The translations under genes and the position numbers were made by a program. The notes beneath the pieces are model-generated. The model was not told the DNA's origin. It saw only the letters and a list, made by a program, of their open reading frames with translations, and made no database searches. Source: JAJEAD01 sp964420925 (GTDB taxonomy: Bacteria > Pseudomonadota > Gammaproteobacteria > HK1). Taken from it: DNA of 64,000 nt. Numbering within the stretch: the stretch's first letter is position 1; each line of letters begins with the position of its first letter. Of the stretch, positions 23,745-33,219 are shown one piece after another. Location of the stretch: contig CAYQVB010000014.1 of assembly GCA_964420925.1 (NCBI GenBank), forward strand, positions 1 to 64,000, in the 5' to 3' direction.

Positions 23745-26741
23745 TTGCCGGCTCCCGGTCGCAACTGGAGCGTTCCGAACACCGCCACCGACCGGTGCTT
23801 CGTCGGCGAAGCCGACCCGTCCTTCGGCACCGTCGAGGTGAGCGTGGGGTTCGACCGGCCCGAGGTATGGCCGGGTGCGGGTGACCCCGAGCGGGCCCAG
23901 GCAGCGCTCGGAAGGTGGAAGGGTGCGGCGGCGCGGCTCCACTCGGACGCGGATCGCGCGTTCGCGGAAGGTCTGCCCGCAACGCCCGCGGGCCGGGCGA
24001 TGCTCGAATGCGTGTTCGGGGCGAGCCCCTTCCTCGAATCCTGTCTGCTCGCCGAGCCAGGCTTCGTGCGCAGGCTCTGGTCAGAGGGCCCGGACCCCTG
24101 CTTCGAGGCAATCCTCGCCGAACTGAGGGCGCTGCCCCCCGAAACGAGCGAGGAGATCGCCGGGCGCACGCTTCGCATCGCCCGGCGCCGCGCCGCCCTC
24201 ACGATCGCACTCGCCGACATATCCGGCGCCTGGGAGCTGGAAGCGGTTACCGGCGCGCTCTCCGACCTCGCGGACACCGCATGCTCGACCGCCTTCCGGC
24301 TCCTGCTGACCCGGCTCGTCGCGAGGGGGGTGCTCACCCCACCGGAGCCCGCGGATCCCGAAGCAGGTTGCGGCCTGATCGCCCTCGGCCTGGGCAAGCT
24401 CGGTGGACGCGAGCTCAACTACTCGTCGGACATCGATCTCATCCTTCTCTTCGAGCCGGACGCGGTACCGGCACGGAAGGGAGAGGACGTGGAGCGTCAC
24501 CTGGTCCGCCTCGCACGACGCTTCGTCGCGCTCCTCTCACAGCGAACTGCGGACGGTTATGCGTTTCGGGTCGACCTGCGCCTGCGTCCGGATCCCAGCG
24601 CCACTGCGCTGGTCGTGTCTTCCGCAGCCGCGCGGCACTACTACCGCGAGCGCGGACGGACCTGGGAGCGGGCTGCGCTCATCAAGGCGCGACCGATAGC
24701 CGCGGATACCGCAGCCGCCCGGGCGTTTCTCGACGACATCGGGGGTTTCGTATGGCGGCAGAACCTCGACTTTGCCACCGTCCAGGAACTGCACGACATC
24801 AAGCGGCAGATTGACGCGCAGCATGGCGGTGGGCGCATCGAAGCGTACGGACACGATCTCAAGCTCGGCCGGGGCGGCATCCGCGAAATCGAGTTCTTCG
24901 CCCAGACCCACCAGTTGATCTGGGGCGGCAAGGACCGTCGTTTGCGGGTGATTCCCACCTGTGAAGTCCTGCGCGTGCTGTCCGAGATCAATCGGATTCC
25001 GAGGCGGGTGGCGGACGGATTCGTTTCCGCCTACCGGTTCCTGCGCCGCGCGGAGCACCGCGTGCAGATGACGCGCGACGAGCAGACCCACTCCCTTCCC
25101 GACGACGCCGAATCGTTCGGAGTTCTCGCCCGGTTTCTCGGATACGCGGATGCGGAGTCCTTCGTGACCGACCTCGTGGATCATCTGCAGGAGGTCGAGC
25201 AATACTACACGGAGCTCTACGAGATCCCTCTCGAGGTCACTGCAGGCAGCGCGCCCGATCCGGAGGCGGAGGAGACTCTGGCCCGGCTGCGGCGCCTGGG
25301 ATTCGCGAGCCCCGCAGCGGCGACCGCCGTCCTCGGACGCTGGAAGCAGGAGCCTTACCCGGTCGTGCGGGATCCCCGTTCCCGCGATCTCCTCGACTCG
25401 CTCACTCCGGCGCTGCTCACCGCAATGCTGGGCACGGTGGAGCCGGATCTGGCGCTGGAACGATTCGACCACCTGCTCTCGTGCCTGCCCGACGGACTGC
25501 AGATGTTCTCGCTCTTCCAGGCCAACCTTCACGTCATGGAGCATGTCGCCGAGATGATGGTCTGCGCACCCGCGATCGCGGAGCGGGTGGCGGAGCGGCC
25601 GGCCCTCTTCCAGGCACTGCTCGAAGGCGAAGCCGATGGCATCGTTCCGGATCGCTCCGGGCTCGAAGAAGACCTCCACCGGCACCTCGAATCCTCGCTC
25701 GAAGACGAAGAGATGTTGTCTCGCCTGCGCGAGTGGGTGGAAGCGGCCGAGCTTCGGATTCTCGCCCACACGCTGTTCCGCCGTGTCGACCCCCTCGACG
25801 AACCGGCGCTTCGCACCTGCGCGATCGACTGCGCGCTCCAGGTGCTGCTCGCACGCAGCACCGAGGCATGTCGCTCTCGCCACGGCCGCATCGGCGCGGC
25901 CGACTGTACCCTCCTCGTGACAGAGCGGCCCGGGGCCCGGAACGCGTCCATCGTTTCGGACCGGAATCTCCTGCTGATTCACGACTCCCCTGAAGAAGCG
26001 GAGTCCGACGGCGAGACGCCGCTCGCCGCATCTGCGTACTACGCGCAGTTGCTGCGCCACCTGGTTGAGCTCGGCGGCGGAGAAGGAGGACACGAGACGA
26101 CTCGTCCGGGATTCTCCCCGTCCGCCGGGGAGGGCGCCGTGCGGTGGGTGAGCAATCTCGCGGCATTCGAGCGGTACTTGAACGAGCACCCGACCCCTTC
26201 GGTGCGCATGGCATTGCTTCGCACTCGGGTCGCAGCGGGAGGGGAGGGCATCGCCCAACGCGTGCAAGACATCATGCGCCGCACGCTCACTGCCCCATGC
26301 AACGCCGTCGAGGCAGGGCCTTTCACCAGAGCCGAAGCGCGTTCCGGAGGCTACTGGCACGCGTTGCGCCATCGCGGCGGGCTCGCGGACCTCGAGAATC
26401 TCGTGCAGCGCCTCCAGGTGCACGGAGCGCCGGAGCACCCGGATCTGGCAGATCTCGACATCGGGGAGGCAATCCCTCGCCTGGAGGACGAGGGTGCGCT
26501 CACCACGGAAAACGCTCACGTGCTGCTCGACACGTGGCGGCTGGGGGTGAGGGTCCGTGCCCTGCGGGGCCTGGTGAGCGAAGACGTGGAGATGGAAGAC
26601 GTACCCGCCGGGTTGCGCTCCCGATTCGCCGATGCCGCGGGGGTCACCGCTTTCCGGGATTTTGGCGCACGCCTGGAAGAGGTGGAGGCGGAGGTGCGCG
26701 ACATCCTGCCCCGGCGCCGCGCCTCAGACCGGGAATTCTGA
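23745..26741 (+). CDS. glnE: GlnE-like glutamine synthetase adenylyltransferase with a degenerate C-terminal domain
   Basis: A 998-residue two-domain GlnE homologue. The N-terminal nucleotidyltransferase domain, which in E. coli removes AMP from glutamine synthetase, is intact: GLGKLGGREL then YSSDIDLILLF (D229, D231), FRVDLRLRPDPSATALV and RTWERAALIKARPIAAD. The C-terminal domain, which in E. coli adds AMP, is eroded. The glycine-rich loop is replaced by TLLVTERPGARNASIV, the DxD pair reads SDRNL (D739, N741), and the expected D-x-RLRPSG segment reads GFSPSAGEGAV near residue 790. The frame is continuous, so this is divergence, not a frameshift. It lies between parE and parC. Confidence 0.85.
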   Translation: MPAPGRNWSVPNTATDRCFVGEADPSFGTVEVSVGFDRPEVWPGAGDPERAQAALGRWKGAAARLHSDADRAFAEGLPATPAGRAMLECVFGASPFLESCLLAEPGFVRRLWSEGPDPCFEAILAELRALPPETSEEIAGRTLRIARRRAALTIALADISGAWELEAVTGALSDLADTACSTAFRLLLTRLVARGVLTPPEPADPEAGCGLIALGLGKLGGRELNYSSDIDLILLFEPDAVPARKGEDVERHLVRLARRFVALLSQRTADGYAFRVDLRLRPDPSATALVVSSAAARHYYRERGRTWERAALIKARPIAADTAAARAFLDDIGGFVWRQNLDFATVQELHDIKRQIDAQHGGGRIEAYGHDLKLGRGGIREIEFFAQTHQLIWGGKDRRLRVIPTCEVLRVLSEINRIPRRVADGFVSAYRFLRRAEHRVQMTRDEQTHSLPDDAESFGVLARFLGYADAESFVTDLVDHLQEVEQYYTELYEIPLEVTAGSAPDPEAEETLARLRRLGFASPAAATAVLGRWKQEPYPVVRDPRSRDLLDSLTPALLTAMLGTVEPDLALERFDHLLSCLPDGLQMFSLFQANLHVMEHVAEMMVCAPAIAERVAERPALFQALLEGEADGIVPDRSGLEEDLHRHLESSLEDEEMLSRLREWVEAAELRILAHTLFRRVDPLDEPALRTCAIDCALQVLLARSTEACRSRHGRIGAADCTLLVTERPGARNASIVSDRNLLLIHDSPEEAESDGETPLAASAYYAQLLRHLVELGGGEGGHETTRPGFSPSAGEGAVRWVSNLAAFERYLNEHPTPSVRMALLRTRVAAGGEGIAQRVQDIMRRTLTAPCNAVEAGPFTRAEARSGGYWHALRHRGGLADLENLVQRLQVHGAPEHPDLADLDIGEAIPRLEDEGALTTENAHVLLDTWRLGVRVRALRGLVSEDVEMEDVPAGLRSRFADAAGVTAFRDFGARLEEVEAEVRDILPRRRASDREF

Positions 26742-26766
26742 CCAAAGGAGGGGCGGTCGCACGACG

Positions 26767-29010
26767 ATGGAAGTCAATCTCGAAGGCATCGAACGCTCTT
26801 CTCTCCGCGACTTCACCGAGAGGGCGTATCTGGACTACTCCATGTACGTCATCCTGGACCGCGCCCTGCCCCACATCGGAGACGGGCTCAAGCCGGTGCA
26901 GCGTCGCATCGTGTACGCGATGTCCGAGCTCGGCCTCTCCGCCGGCGCCAAACACAAGAAGTCCGCGCGCACGGTGGGCGATGTGCTGGGCAAGTTCCAC
27001 CCTCATGGCGATGCCCCCTGCTACGAAGCCATGGTGCTGATGGCGCAGTCGTTCTCGTTTCGCTATCCGTTGATCGACGGGCAGGGCAATTGGGGTTCCA
27101 TCGACGATCCGAAGTCCTTTGCCGCCATGCGCTATACCGAGGCGAGGCTGGCGCGCTTCAGCGAAGTCCTGCTCTCCGAACTCGGCCAGGGAAGCGTGGA
27201 GTGGCTCGCCAACTTCGACGGCACCCTCGATGAGCCCGCGGTGCTGCCCGCGCGTCTCCCGCACGTGCTGCTGAACGGCGCTTCCGGGATCGCGGTGGGC
27301 ATGGCAACCGACCTGCCGCCGCACAATGTGCGGGAAGTGGCTGCGGCCTGTGTCCACCTGCTGGCGGAGCCGGACTGCGAACTGGAGGACTTGTGCCGGC
27401 ACATCCAGGGTCCCGACTACCCCTGCGAGGCGGAGATCGTCACTCCGCGGGAAGAACTGCTCGCCCTCTATCGCAGCGGAATCGGATCCGTGCGGATGCG
27501 GGCGCGCTACGAAGTGGAAGACGGTGCAGTGGTAATCACTGCCTTGCCCTACCAGGTCTCGGGCAGCCGCGTGCTCGAGCAGATCGCGGGACAAATGCTC
27601 GCCCGGAAGCTCCCCTGGGTCGAAGATCTCCGCGACGAGTCCGATCACGAGAACCCGGTACGCCTGGTCATCCTGCCCCGGTCGAATCGTGTCGACCTCG
27701 AGCGCCTCATGTCGCACCTGTTTGCCACCACCGATCTGGAGCGCGCGTACCGAGCCAACATGAACGTCATCGGACGCAACGGCCGGCCTCAGCTCAAGGA
27801 TCTCAGGTCGCTGCTCGAAGAGTGGCTCGAGTTTCGGACCCACATGGTCCGAAAGAGAATCGCGCACCGCCTCGAACGCATCGAAGCACGATTGCACCTG
27901 CTCCAAGGGCGCCTGATCGCGTTCCTGGATATCGACGAAGTCATCGCCATCATCCGGCGGGAAGACGATCCGAAGCCGGTTCTCATGACGCGCTTCGGCC
28001 TCACTGAAGCCCAGGCCGAGGACATCCTGGAACTGAGATTGCGCCACCTCGCCCGCCTCGAGGAGATAAAGCTTCGATCGGAGCAGGAAACGCTTCAGGA
28101 AGAACGCAAGATCCTCTCCGGAACGCTCGAGGATCGACACCTCCTCGCAGAATTGATCCGCAAGGAGATTGAAGCCGACGCCGAACGATACGGAGACGAG
28201 CGCCGCTCAGCCATCGTGGATCGCCCTCCCGCCGAGGCAATGGAAGACACCGCGCTGGTGCCCACCGAATCCCTCACCATCATCCTCTCGAAGCGAGGAT
28301 GGGTGCGCGCTGCCAAGGGACACGACATCGATCCGCGCGCGCTGCCCTACAAGTCGGGCGACGACTTCCGGGCCGTGGGCCGGGGACGCAGCAATCAGTC
28401 CGCAGTGTTTTTCGATTCGACGGGCAGAGCCTACACATTGCCCGCTCACGTCCTGCCCTCCGCCCGTGGCCTCGGAGAACCGCTGTCGGGACGCATCAAC
28501 CCTCCGGACGGCGCGACCTTCGAGGGTGTCGTCATCGGCGAGTCGGGCCACCACTTCCTCCTCGCCACTTCGGCCGGCTACGGATTCATCGCCCGCTTCG
28601 AGGATCTGGTGGCGCGCAACAAGGGCGGCAAGGTGGTGCTGTCGAGGCCGCACGGCTCCGCTGTGATGACCCCGCGCAGAGTGTGCGATGCGAGCAGCGA
28701 TCTCGTTGCCGCGGTCTCCTCGAGCGGGCGCCTGCTGGTCCACCCCCTGAGCGAACTGCCCCACTTGCCGAAGGGAAAGGGCATGAAGATCATCCACATT
28801 CCTTCGTCCCGACTCAAAGCGGGTGAGGAATGGATGGTGGATGTCGTATGCCTTCCCATGGGAGGAGCGTTGACGTTGCATGCCGGCAAACGGCATTTCA
28901 CCCTGAAACGGCGTGATCTGGAGGCGTATCGCCATGGTCGCGGGAAGCGAGGAGGAATGCTCCCAAGGGGCCTGCAGCGCGTGGACCGCCTCGAGGTGCC
29001 GGAGTCATGA
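26767..29010 (+). CDS. parC: DNA topoisomerase IV subunit A
   Basis: A 747-residue type IIA topoisomerase A subunit. It cuts and rejoins DNA through Y123 in FAAMRYTEARL. Other landmarks are ALPHIGDGLKPVQRRIVYAM near residue 33, GKFHPHGDAPCYEAMVLMAQ at residues 75-94, DGQGNWGSIDD, and a C-terminal beta-pinwheel with LSKRGWVRAAKGHDID and SARGLGEPLSGR blades. The ATG at 26767 follows an AAAGGAGG ribosome site. In the quinolone region the position equivalent to E. coli Ser80 is Ala83, while Glu84 is kept as Glu87. Confidence 0.95.
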   Translation: MEVNLEGIERSSLRDFTERAYLDYSMYVILDRALPHIGDGLKPVQRRIVYAMSELGLSAGAKHKKSARTVGDVLGKFHPHGDAPCYEAMVLMAQSFSFRYPLIDGQGNWGSIDDPKSFAAMRYTEARLARFSEVLLSELGQGSVEWLANFDGTLDEPAVLPARLPHVLLNGASGIAVGMATDLPPHNVREVAAACVHLLAEPDCELEDLCRHIQGPDYPCEAEIVTPREELLALYRSGIGSVRMRARYEVEDGAVVITALPYQVSGSRVLEQIAGQMLARKLPWVEDLRDESDHENPVRLVILPRSNRVDLERLMSHLFATTDLERAYRANMNVIGRNGRPQLKDLRSLLEEWLEFRTHMVRKRIAHRLERIEARLHLLQGRLIAFLDIDEVIAIIRREDDPKPVLMTRFGLTEAQAEDILELRLRHLARLEEIKLRSEQETLQEERKILSGTLEDRHLLAELIRKEIEADAERYGDERRSAIVDRPPAEAMEDTALVPTESLTIILSKRGWVRAAKGHDIDPRALPYKSGDDFRAVGRGRSNQSAVFFDSTGRAYTLPAHVLPSARGLGEPLSGRINPPDGATFEGVVIGESGHHFLLATSAGYGFIARFEDLVARNKGGKVVLSRPHGSAVMTPRRVCDASSDLVAAVSSSGRLLVHPLSELPHLPKGKGMKIIHIPSSRLKAGEEWMVDVVCLPMGGALTLHAGKRHFTLKRRDLEAYRHGRGKRGGMLPRGLQRVDRLEVPES

Positions 29011-29152
29011 GGGACGCGGGAATGCCCTCCACCTTCGAGTCGGCCTCGCCGCGCCGACGCGCGGGTGCGAAGATCTCGGCACCCGATGCATGGAGCTTTC
29101 GGAAAGCGAAGCGCGGAGCGGTCCGAATCCCGGGGAACCAGTGAGGTAGAAC

Positions 29153-29722
29153 ATGGCGAGCTATGGCACCAACGAGTTCAGAGGGGGGCTCAAGATCCTC
29201 CTGGACGGTGACCCTTGCGCAATCATCGAGAACGAATTCGTAAAGCCGGGCAAGGGGCAGGCCTTCAACCGCGTAAAGATTCGAAATCTCAAGTCGGGAC
29301 GGGTCATCGAGCGGACCTTCAAGTCGGGCGAGAGTGTGGAGGCGGCGGACGTGGTCGAGGTCAGCCTGCAGTACCTGTACACCGATGGAGAGAACTGGCA
29401 TTTCATGGACGAAGGGTCCTTCGAGCAGTACGCGGCCCCGCGCGAAGCAGTGGGTGACAGTGCAAACTGGCTGAAAGAACAGGACATTTGCACGCTCACG
29501 CTGTGGAACGGCCAACCCCTGATCGTCTCGCCACCCAACTTCGTGGTCCTCGAAATCAGCGAGACCGATCCAGGGGTGCGGGGGGACACTGCGAGCGGAG
29601 CGACAAAGCCGGCGCTGGTCGAGACGGGCGCGACCGTGAAAGTGCCGCTCTTCGTCAACCAGGGTGAGCGCATTCGCATAGACACCCGCACGGGAGAGTA
29701 TGTCGCCCGCGCCAAGGAATGA
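29153..29722 (+). CDS. efp: Translation elongation factor P
   Basis: A 189-residue EF-P that enters the ribosomal E site and relieves stalling at polyproline. The three-domain pattern is clear (FRGGLKILLDGDP at the start, YLYTDGENWHFMD in domain II, GEYVARAKE at the end). The modified Lys is K34 in EFVKPGKGQAFNR, the site used by the EpmA/EpmB pathway. The epmA gene follows 102 bp downstream, which strongly suggests beta-lysylation. epmB is not in the window. Confidence 0.97.
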   Translation: MASYGTNEFRGGLKILLDGDPCAIIENEFVKPGKGQAFNRVKIRNLKSGRVIERTFKSGESVEAADVVEVSLQYLYTDGENWHFMDEGSFEQYAAPREAVGDSANWLKEQDICTLTLWNGQPLIVSPPNFVVLEISETDPGVRGDTASGATKPALVETGATVKVPLFVNQGERIRIDTRTGEYVARAKE

Positions 29723-29824
29723 AGAGCGTGCCGCGGACGGCGGCGGGGTAGATGGGTCGCACGGGCGAGGTCGCCATTCCGCGATGCGCCGCAGCGAACC
29801 CGATACCGGGCAGGAATTGCGATA

Positions 29825-30793
29825 GTGACGCAGCCTGAGCACGGTGCGGATTGGCGCCCGAGCGCGGACCTGGACACGCTGCGCCGGCGCGCCTCGTTCA
29901 TGGAAGACATCAGGGCCTTCTTTCGCGGCCGGGAGGTGCTCGAAGTCGAGACTCCCGTGCTGGCCGGAGCGACCAGCCCCGAAACGCATGTGTCGAGCTT
30001 CGAAGTGCATGCTCCCGGCGACGATCGCATAGCCGGATGGCTGCAGACATCGCCGGAGTTCGCGATGAAAAGGCTCCTCTGTGCCGGGAGTGGCCCCATA
30101 TTTCAGATCACCAGGGCTTTCCGTGCTGGCGAGGCGGGTCGTTTGCACAATCCGGAGTTCTCCATTCTGGAATGGTATCGACCCGGATTCGGCTACGAGG
30201 ATCTCATCGCGGAGGTGGAAGAACTGCTGAGCGGTCTTCTGAGTCGGAACGATTCTTGCCGCCTGACTCATCGGGAGGCGTTCAGGCGCTTTGCAGGTCT
30301 CGATCCCCGGCACGCGAGCCTCCCCGATCTGCGCAGGCGCTGCCGTGCTCGAGGCTGGGACGAAGCTCGGCATGCGGACCGGGATGCCTGTCTCGATTTC
30401 CTGCTCGACGACGCCGTGCAGGGCAGCCTCTCGCCCGGAGTGGTGACTCTCTTCGATTTCCCCGCTTCGCAGTGCTCCTTCGCTCGTCTGAAGCCCGCCG
30501 ATCGGAGCGTGGCCGAACGCTTCGAGGTGTTCGTCGACGGCATCGAGGTGGGAAACGGGTACCGGGAGCTTACGGATGCCCGAGAGCAGCTCCGTCGCTT
30601 CGAGCAGGATCGGGAGAAACGAAGGCAACGGGGCCTGCCGGACGTGGCCGTCGACCATCGCCTGATCGCCGCCCTGAGCGCAGGGATGCCGGAGTGCTCC
30701 GGAGTGGCGCTCGGCCTGGACCGACTGGTGATGATGGCCTCCGGGCGCACCCGTCTGGAGGAAGTCGTCAGCTTCCCCTTCCGTTGCGCTTGA
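29825..30793 (+). CDS. epmA: EF-P--(R)-beta-lysine ligase
   Basis: A 322-residue class II aminoacyl-tRNA-synthetase paralogue without an anticodon-binding domain (formerly GenX/PoxA/YjeA; about 325 residues in E. coli). It adds beta-lysine to EF-P Lys34. Motif 2 is visible around FQITRAFRAGEAGRLHNPEF near residue 95, and motif 3 as CSGVALGLDRLVMMASG near residue 298. EVETPVLAGATSPETHVSSF fits motif 1. It directly follows efp, its substrate gene. Confidence 0.95.
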   Translation: MTQPEHGADWRPSADLDTLRRRASFMEDIRAFFRGREVLEVETPVLAGATSPETHVSSFEVHAPGDDRIAGWLQTSPEFAMKRLLCAGSGPIFQITRAFRAGEAGRLHNPEFSILEWYRPGFGYEDLIAEVEELLSGLLSRNDSCRLTHREAFRRFAGLDPRHASLPDLRRRCRARGWDEARHADRDACLDFLLDDAVQGSLSPGVVTLFDFPASQCSFARLKPADRSVAERFEVFVDGIEVGNGYRELTDAREQLRRFEQDREKRRQRGLPDVAVDHRLIAALSAGMPECSGVALGLDRLVMMASGRTRLEEVVSFPFRCA

Positions 30794-30891
30794 GCCTCCG
30801 CGCAGGCGTCCGCCGCAGTCGCTCCCCGGCTTTCCCTGGCCCCCGAGCGCACCCTTGACGCACCCGGAGCAACGGCGCATCGAGTCTGACA

Positions 30892-30897
30892 TATAAT
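30892..30897 (+). promoter_or_regulatory. Consensus -10 box upstream of the protease gene
   Basis: A perfect TATAAT lies about 75 bp before the protease ATG in the epmA-protease gap. No good -35 hexamer is found at 16-18 bp. A TTGACG at 30855 is too far away, so this may be an activator-dependent promoter or a chance match. Confidence 0.35.
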
Positions 30898-30971
30898 CCG
30901 GTGATGGCAGACACGCCGGCGCAAGCGGCGTCTGACGCTTTTCGTATTCCACATACGAACCAGGAAGCACC

Positions 30972-32270
30972 ATGATCGCAGCGGGGCCGTCTGGTCGTAA
31001 CCCCGAAATGTCCCCTCCGGCGTTTCCGGATTCGGCATCCGGAACGCATGCCCCGTACCACCTTCCGTATTCGTGCGGCCCTCTTCCCCGTGCCGCAGGG
31101 CTCGAGGCGGTCTCCGGAAAGCGCGCCGTCGAAGTGGTGCGGTCCCGACTCGGCGTCCTGCTCGTCGCAGTGCTCATGAGCGTCTGCGCGAGCGGCGGCA
31201 GTGCGGCTACGACTCTGCCGGACTTCATATCGCTCGTGGCCGAACACGGCCCGGCAGTGGTCAACATCAGCGCCACCCGGCGAAATCCGTCGATTGCCCC
31301 GAAGGGATCCGAATCGCTTCCCACTCCGGACCTGCCCGAAGACAGCCCCTACCGCGAGTTCTTTCGGCGCTACTTCTTCGGAAACCCGGACGAGGAGCGC
31401 TTTCACGCGCAATCGCTCGGTTCGGGTTTCATCATCAGTCCGGACGGCTACATCATCGGCAACCACCACGTGATCCGAGATGCCGATGCGGTTGTCGTGC
31501 GCCTCAACGATTGGCGAGAGTTCGATGCCGAGATCGTGGGTATCGACGAACGCAGCGACATCGGTCTGCTCAAGATCGACGCGATCGATCTGCCCTCGGT
31601 ACGAATTGGCGCCGGCAATGACTTGCAGGTGGGGGAGTGGGTACTGGCGATAGGTTCGCCCTTTGGATTCGAACACTCGGTGACGGCCGGGATCGTGAGC
31701 GCCAAGGGCAGGAGCCTGCCGAGAGAGAACTACGTTCCCTTCATTCAGACCGACGTCGCCATCAACCCGGGAAACTCGGGCGGCCCCCTGTTCAATCTCG
31801 CGGGGGAAGTGGTGGGCATCAATTCCCAGATATTCAGCGGGACCGGTGGGTTCATGGGGCTGTCATTCGCCATTCCCATCGAGGTGGCGATGAACGTGGT
31901 CACCCAGTTGCGCGAACGAGGCCGGGTCTCACGCGGCTGGCTCGGCGTGCTCATAGATGACGTGTCCCCGAACATGGCGGAGTCTCTGGACATGGACCGG
32001 CCCCGGGGCGCCTGGATTGCGAAGGTGCTTCCGGACGGACCGGCGGCATCGGCGGGACTCCGGGAACACGACATCGTGCTGGAGTTCGACGGAAACATCG
32101 TCTCCCGGTCCTCCGACCTGCCGCCCATCGTGGGGCGCACTCAGGTGGGAACCCGGGTTCCCGTCAAGGTGCTGAGGAACGGCGAGGTCAGGATCCTGTA
32201 CGTATTGACCGCGGAGCTGCCGGGGGAGGACGAGATTCGGCTCGCGGTGGATCCCACGCCCGAACCTTGA
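30972..32270 (+). CDS. Periplasmic serine protease, DegP/DegS (HtrA) family with one PDZ domain
   Basis: A 432-residue HtrA protease. The catalytic triad is visible: His in GNHHVIRDADAVV, Asp in RSDIGLLKIDA, Ser in NPGNSGGPLFNLAGEVVGIN. Only one PDZ domain follows (RGWLGVLIDDVSP to RNGEVRILYVLTAELPGE), a DegS-like layout; MucD/DegP in this neighbourhood normally has two. The hydrophobic signal segment (LGVLLVAVLMSVCASGGSAA) lies near residues 60-80 from the ATG. GTG codons at 31134 or 31137 would make it N-terminal, but AGGAAG before the ATG supports the longer start. Location: periplasm, soluble or anchored. lepB follows 72 bp later. Confidence 0.9.
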   Translation: MIAAGPSGRNPEMSPPAFPDSASGTHAPYHLPYSCGPLPRAAGLEAVSGKRAVEVVRSRLGVLLVAVLMSVCASGGSAATTLPDFISLVAEHGPAVVNISATRRNPSIAPKGSESLPTPDLPEDSPYREFFRRYFFGNPDEERFHAQSLGSGFIISPDGYIIGNHHVIRDADAVVVRLNDWREFDAEIVGIDERSDIGLLKIDAIDLPSVRIGAGNDLQVGEWVLAIGSPFGFEHSVTAGIVSAKGRSLPRENYVPFIQTDVAINPGNSGGPLFNLAGEVVGINSQIFSGTGGFMGLSFAIPIEVAMNVVTQLRERGRVSRGWLGVLIDDVSPNMAESLDMDRPRGAWIAKVLPDGPAASAGLREHDIVLEFDGNIVSRSSDLPPIVGRTQVGTRVPVKVLRNGEVRILYVLTAELPGEDEIRLAVDPTPEP

Positions 32271-32342
32271 GATCCCTTTGGTCCCGGAACCCCGGGGCGC
32301 TATCATGGGCCGCTTTTTTGCCTGGCTGACGGCTGCGGACCA

Positions 32343-33179
32343 TTGAAGCTCGACTTTGCAACCATCATGGTGCTGCTCGTGCTCGCGAGCGGACTCGTAT
32401 GGATTTTCGACGTCCTGGTGTTGGCTCGTCGCCGAAGAGCGGTGGCGAACGGAGGCGGGAGTTCCGAAGAAGGCGTTCTCCCGGAAGCGGCTCCCCCCTC
32501 GCGCATCGTCGAGTACGCCCGATCCTTCTTTCCGGTCTTTCTGATCGTGCTGGTGCTCCGCTCCTTCCTGATCGAGCCGTTCAGGATCCCCTCCGGGTCC
32601 ATGATGCCTACCTTGCTCATCGGCGACTTCATTCTCGTGAACAAGTTCACCTACGGGATCCGCTTGCCGGTGATCGACTACAAGATCATTGATATCGATT
32701 CCCCGAAGCGTGGTGATGTCGTGGTCTTCCGATACCCTGAAAACCCGTCGACACCCTTCATCAAGCGGGTGGTCGGAGTGCCGGGAGATCGCATCGGCTA
32801 TCACGACAAGGTCCTCTACGTGAACGACATGCCGGCGGAACAGGAGGTTCTTGGTCGTTACGTGGGGACCGGACCCGGCCGGAACATGACCGGCGCGAGC
32901 CACCGCACCGAGCGGGTCGGCGAATGCACGCACGACATACTGGTGCAGCGGGGCTACCCGTCCCGAGAGGGCGACATCGTCGTCCCGCCCGGCCACTATT
33001 TTGTCCTCGGCGACAACCGCGACAACAGCAGAGACAGCCGCTACTGGGGTACGGTGCCGGAAACTCACCTGATCGGGAAGGCGTTTGCAATCTGGCTCAA
33101 CGCCAGTCTCGATCACGGTGTTTCCTGGTCCCGAATCGGAACCGCCATCGAGTGCATGGACGAGCGCGAACCGGACTGA
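32343..33179 (+). CDS. lepB: Signal peptidase I
   Basis: A 278-residue inner-membrane protease that removes Sec and Tat signal peptides. Two N-terminal membrane segments (about residues 5-27 and 62-80) precede the catalytic domain. The nucleophile Ser is in IPSGSMMPTLLIGDF and the general-base Lys in PFIKRVVGVPGD. GHYFVLGDNRDNSRDSRYWG is box E. The start is a TTG at 32343, since no ATG fits the membrane start. It lies between the protease gene and rnc; lepA, often found just before lepB, is absent. Confidence 0.95.
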   Translation: MKLDFATIMVLLVLASGLVWIFDVLVLARRRRAVANGGGSSEEGVLPEAAPPSRIVEYARSFFPVFLIVLVLRSFLIEPFRIPSGSMMPTLLIGDFILVNKFTYGIRLPVIDYKIIDIDSPKRGDVVVFRYPENPSTPFIKRVVGVPGDRIGYHDKVLYVNDMPAEQEVLGRYVGTGPGRNMTGASHRTERVGECTHDILVQRGYPSREGDIVVPPGHYFVLGDNRDNSRDSRYWGTVPETHLIGKAFAIWLNASLDHGVSWSRIGTAIECMDEREPD

Positions 33180-33219
33180 AGCCTTCCCGGGAACGCCTTC
33201 GTCGAGCAGGTCGAATCCA

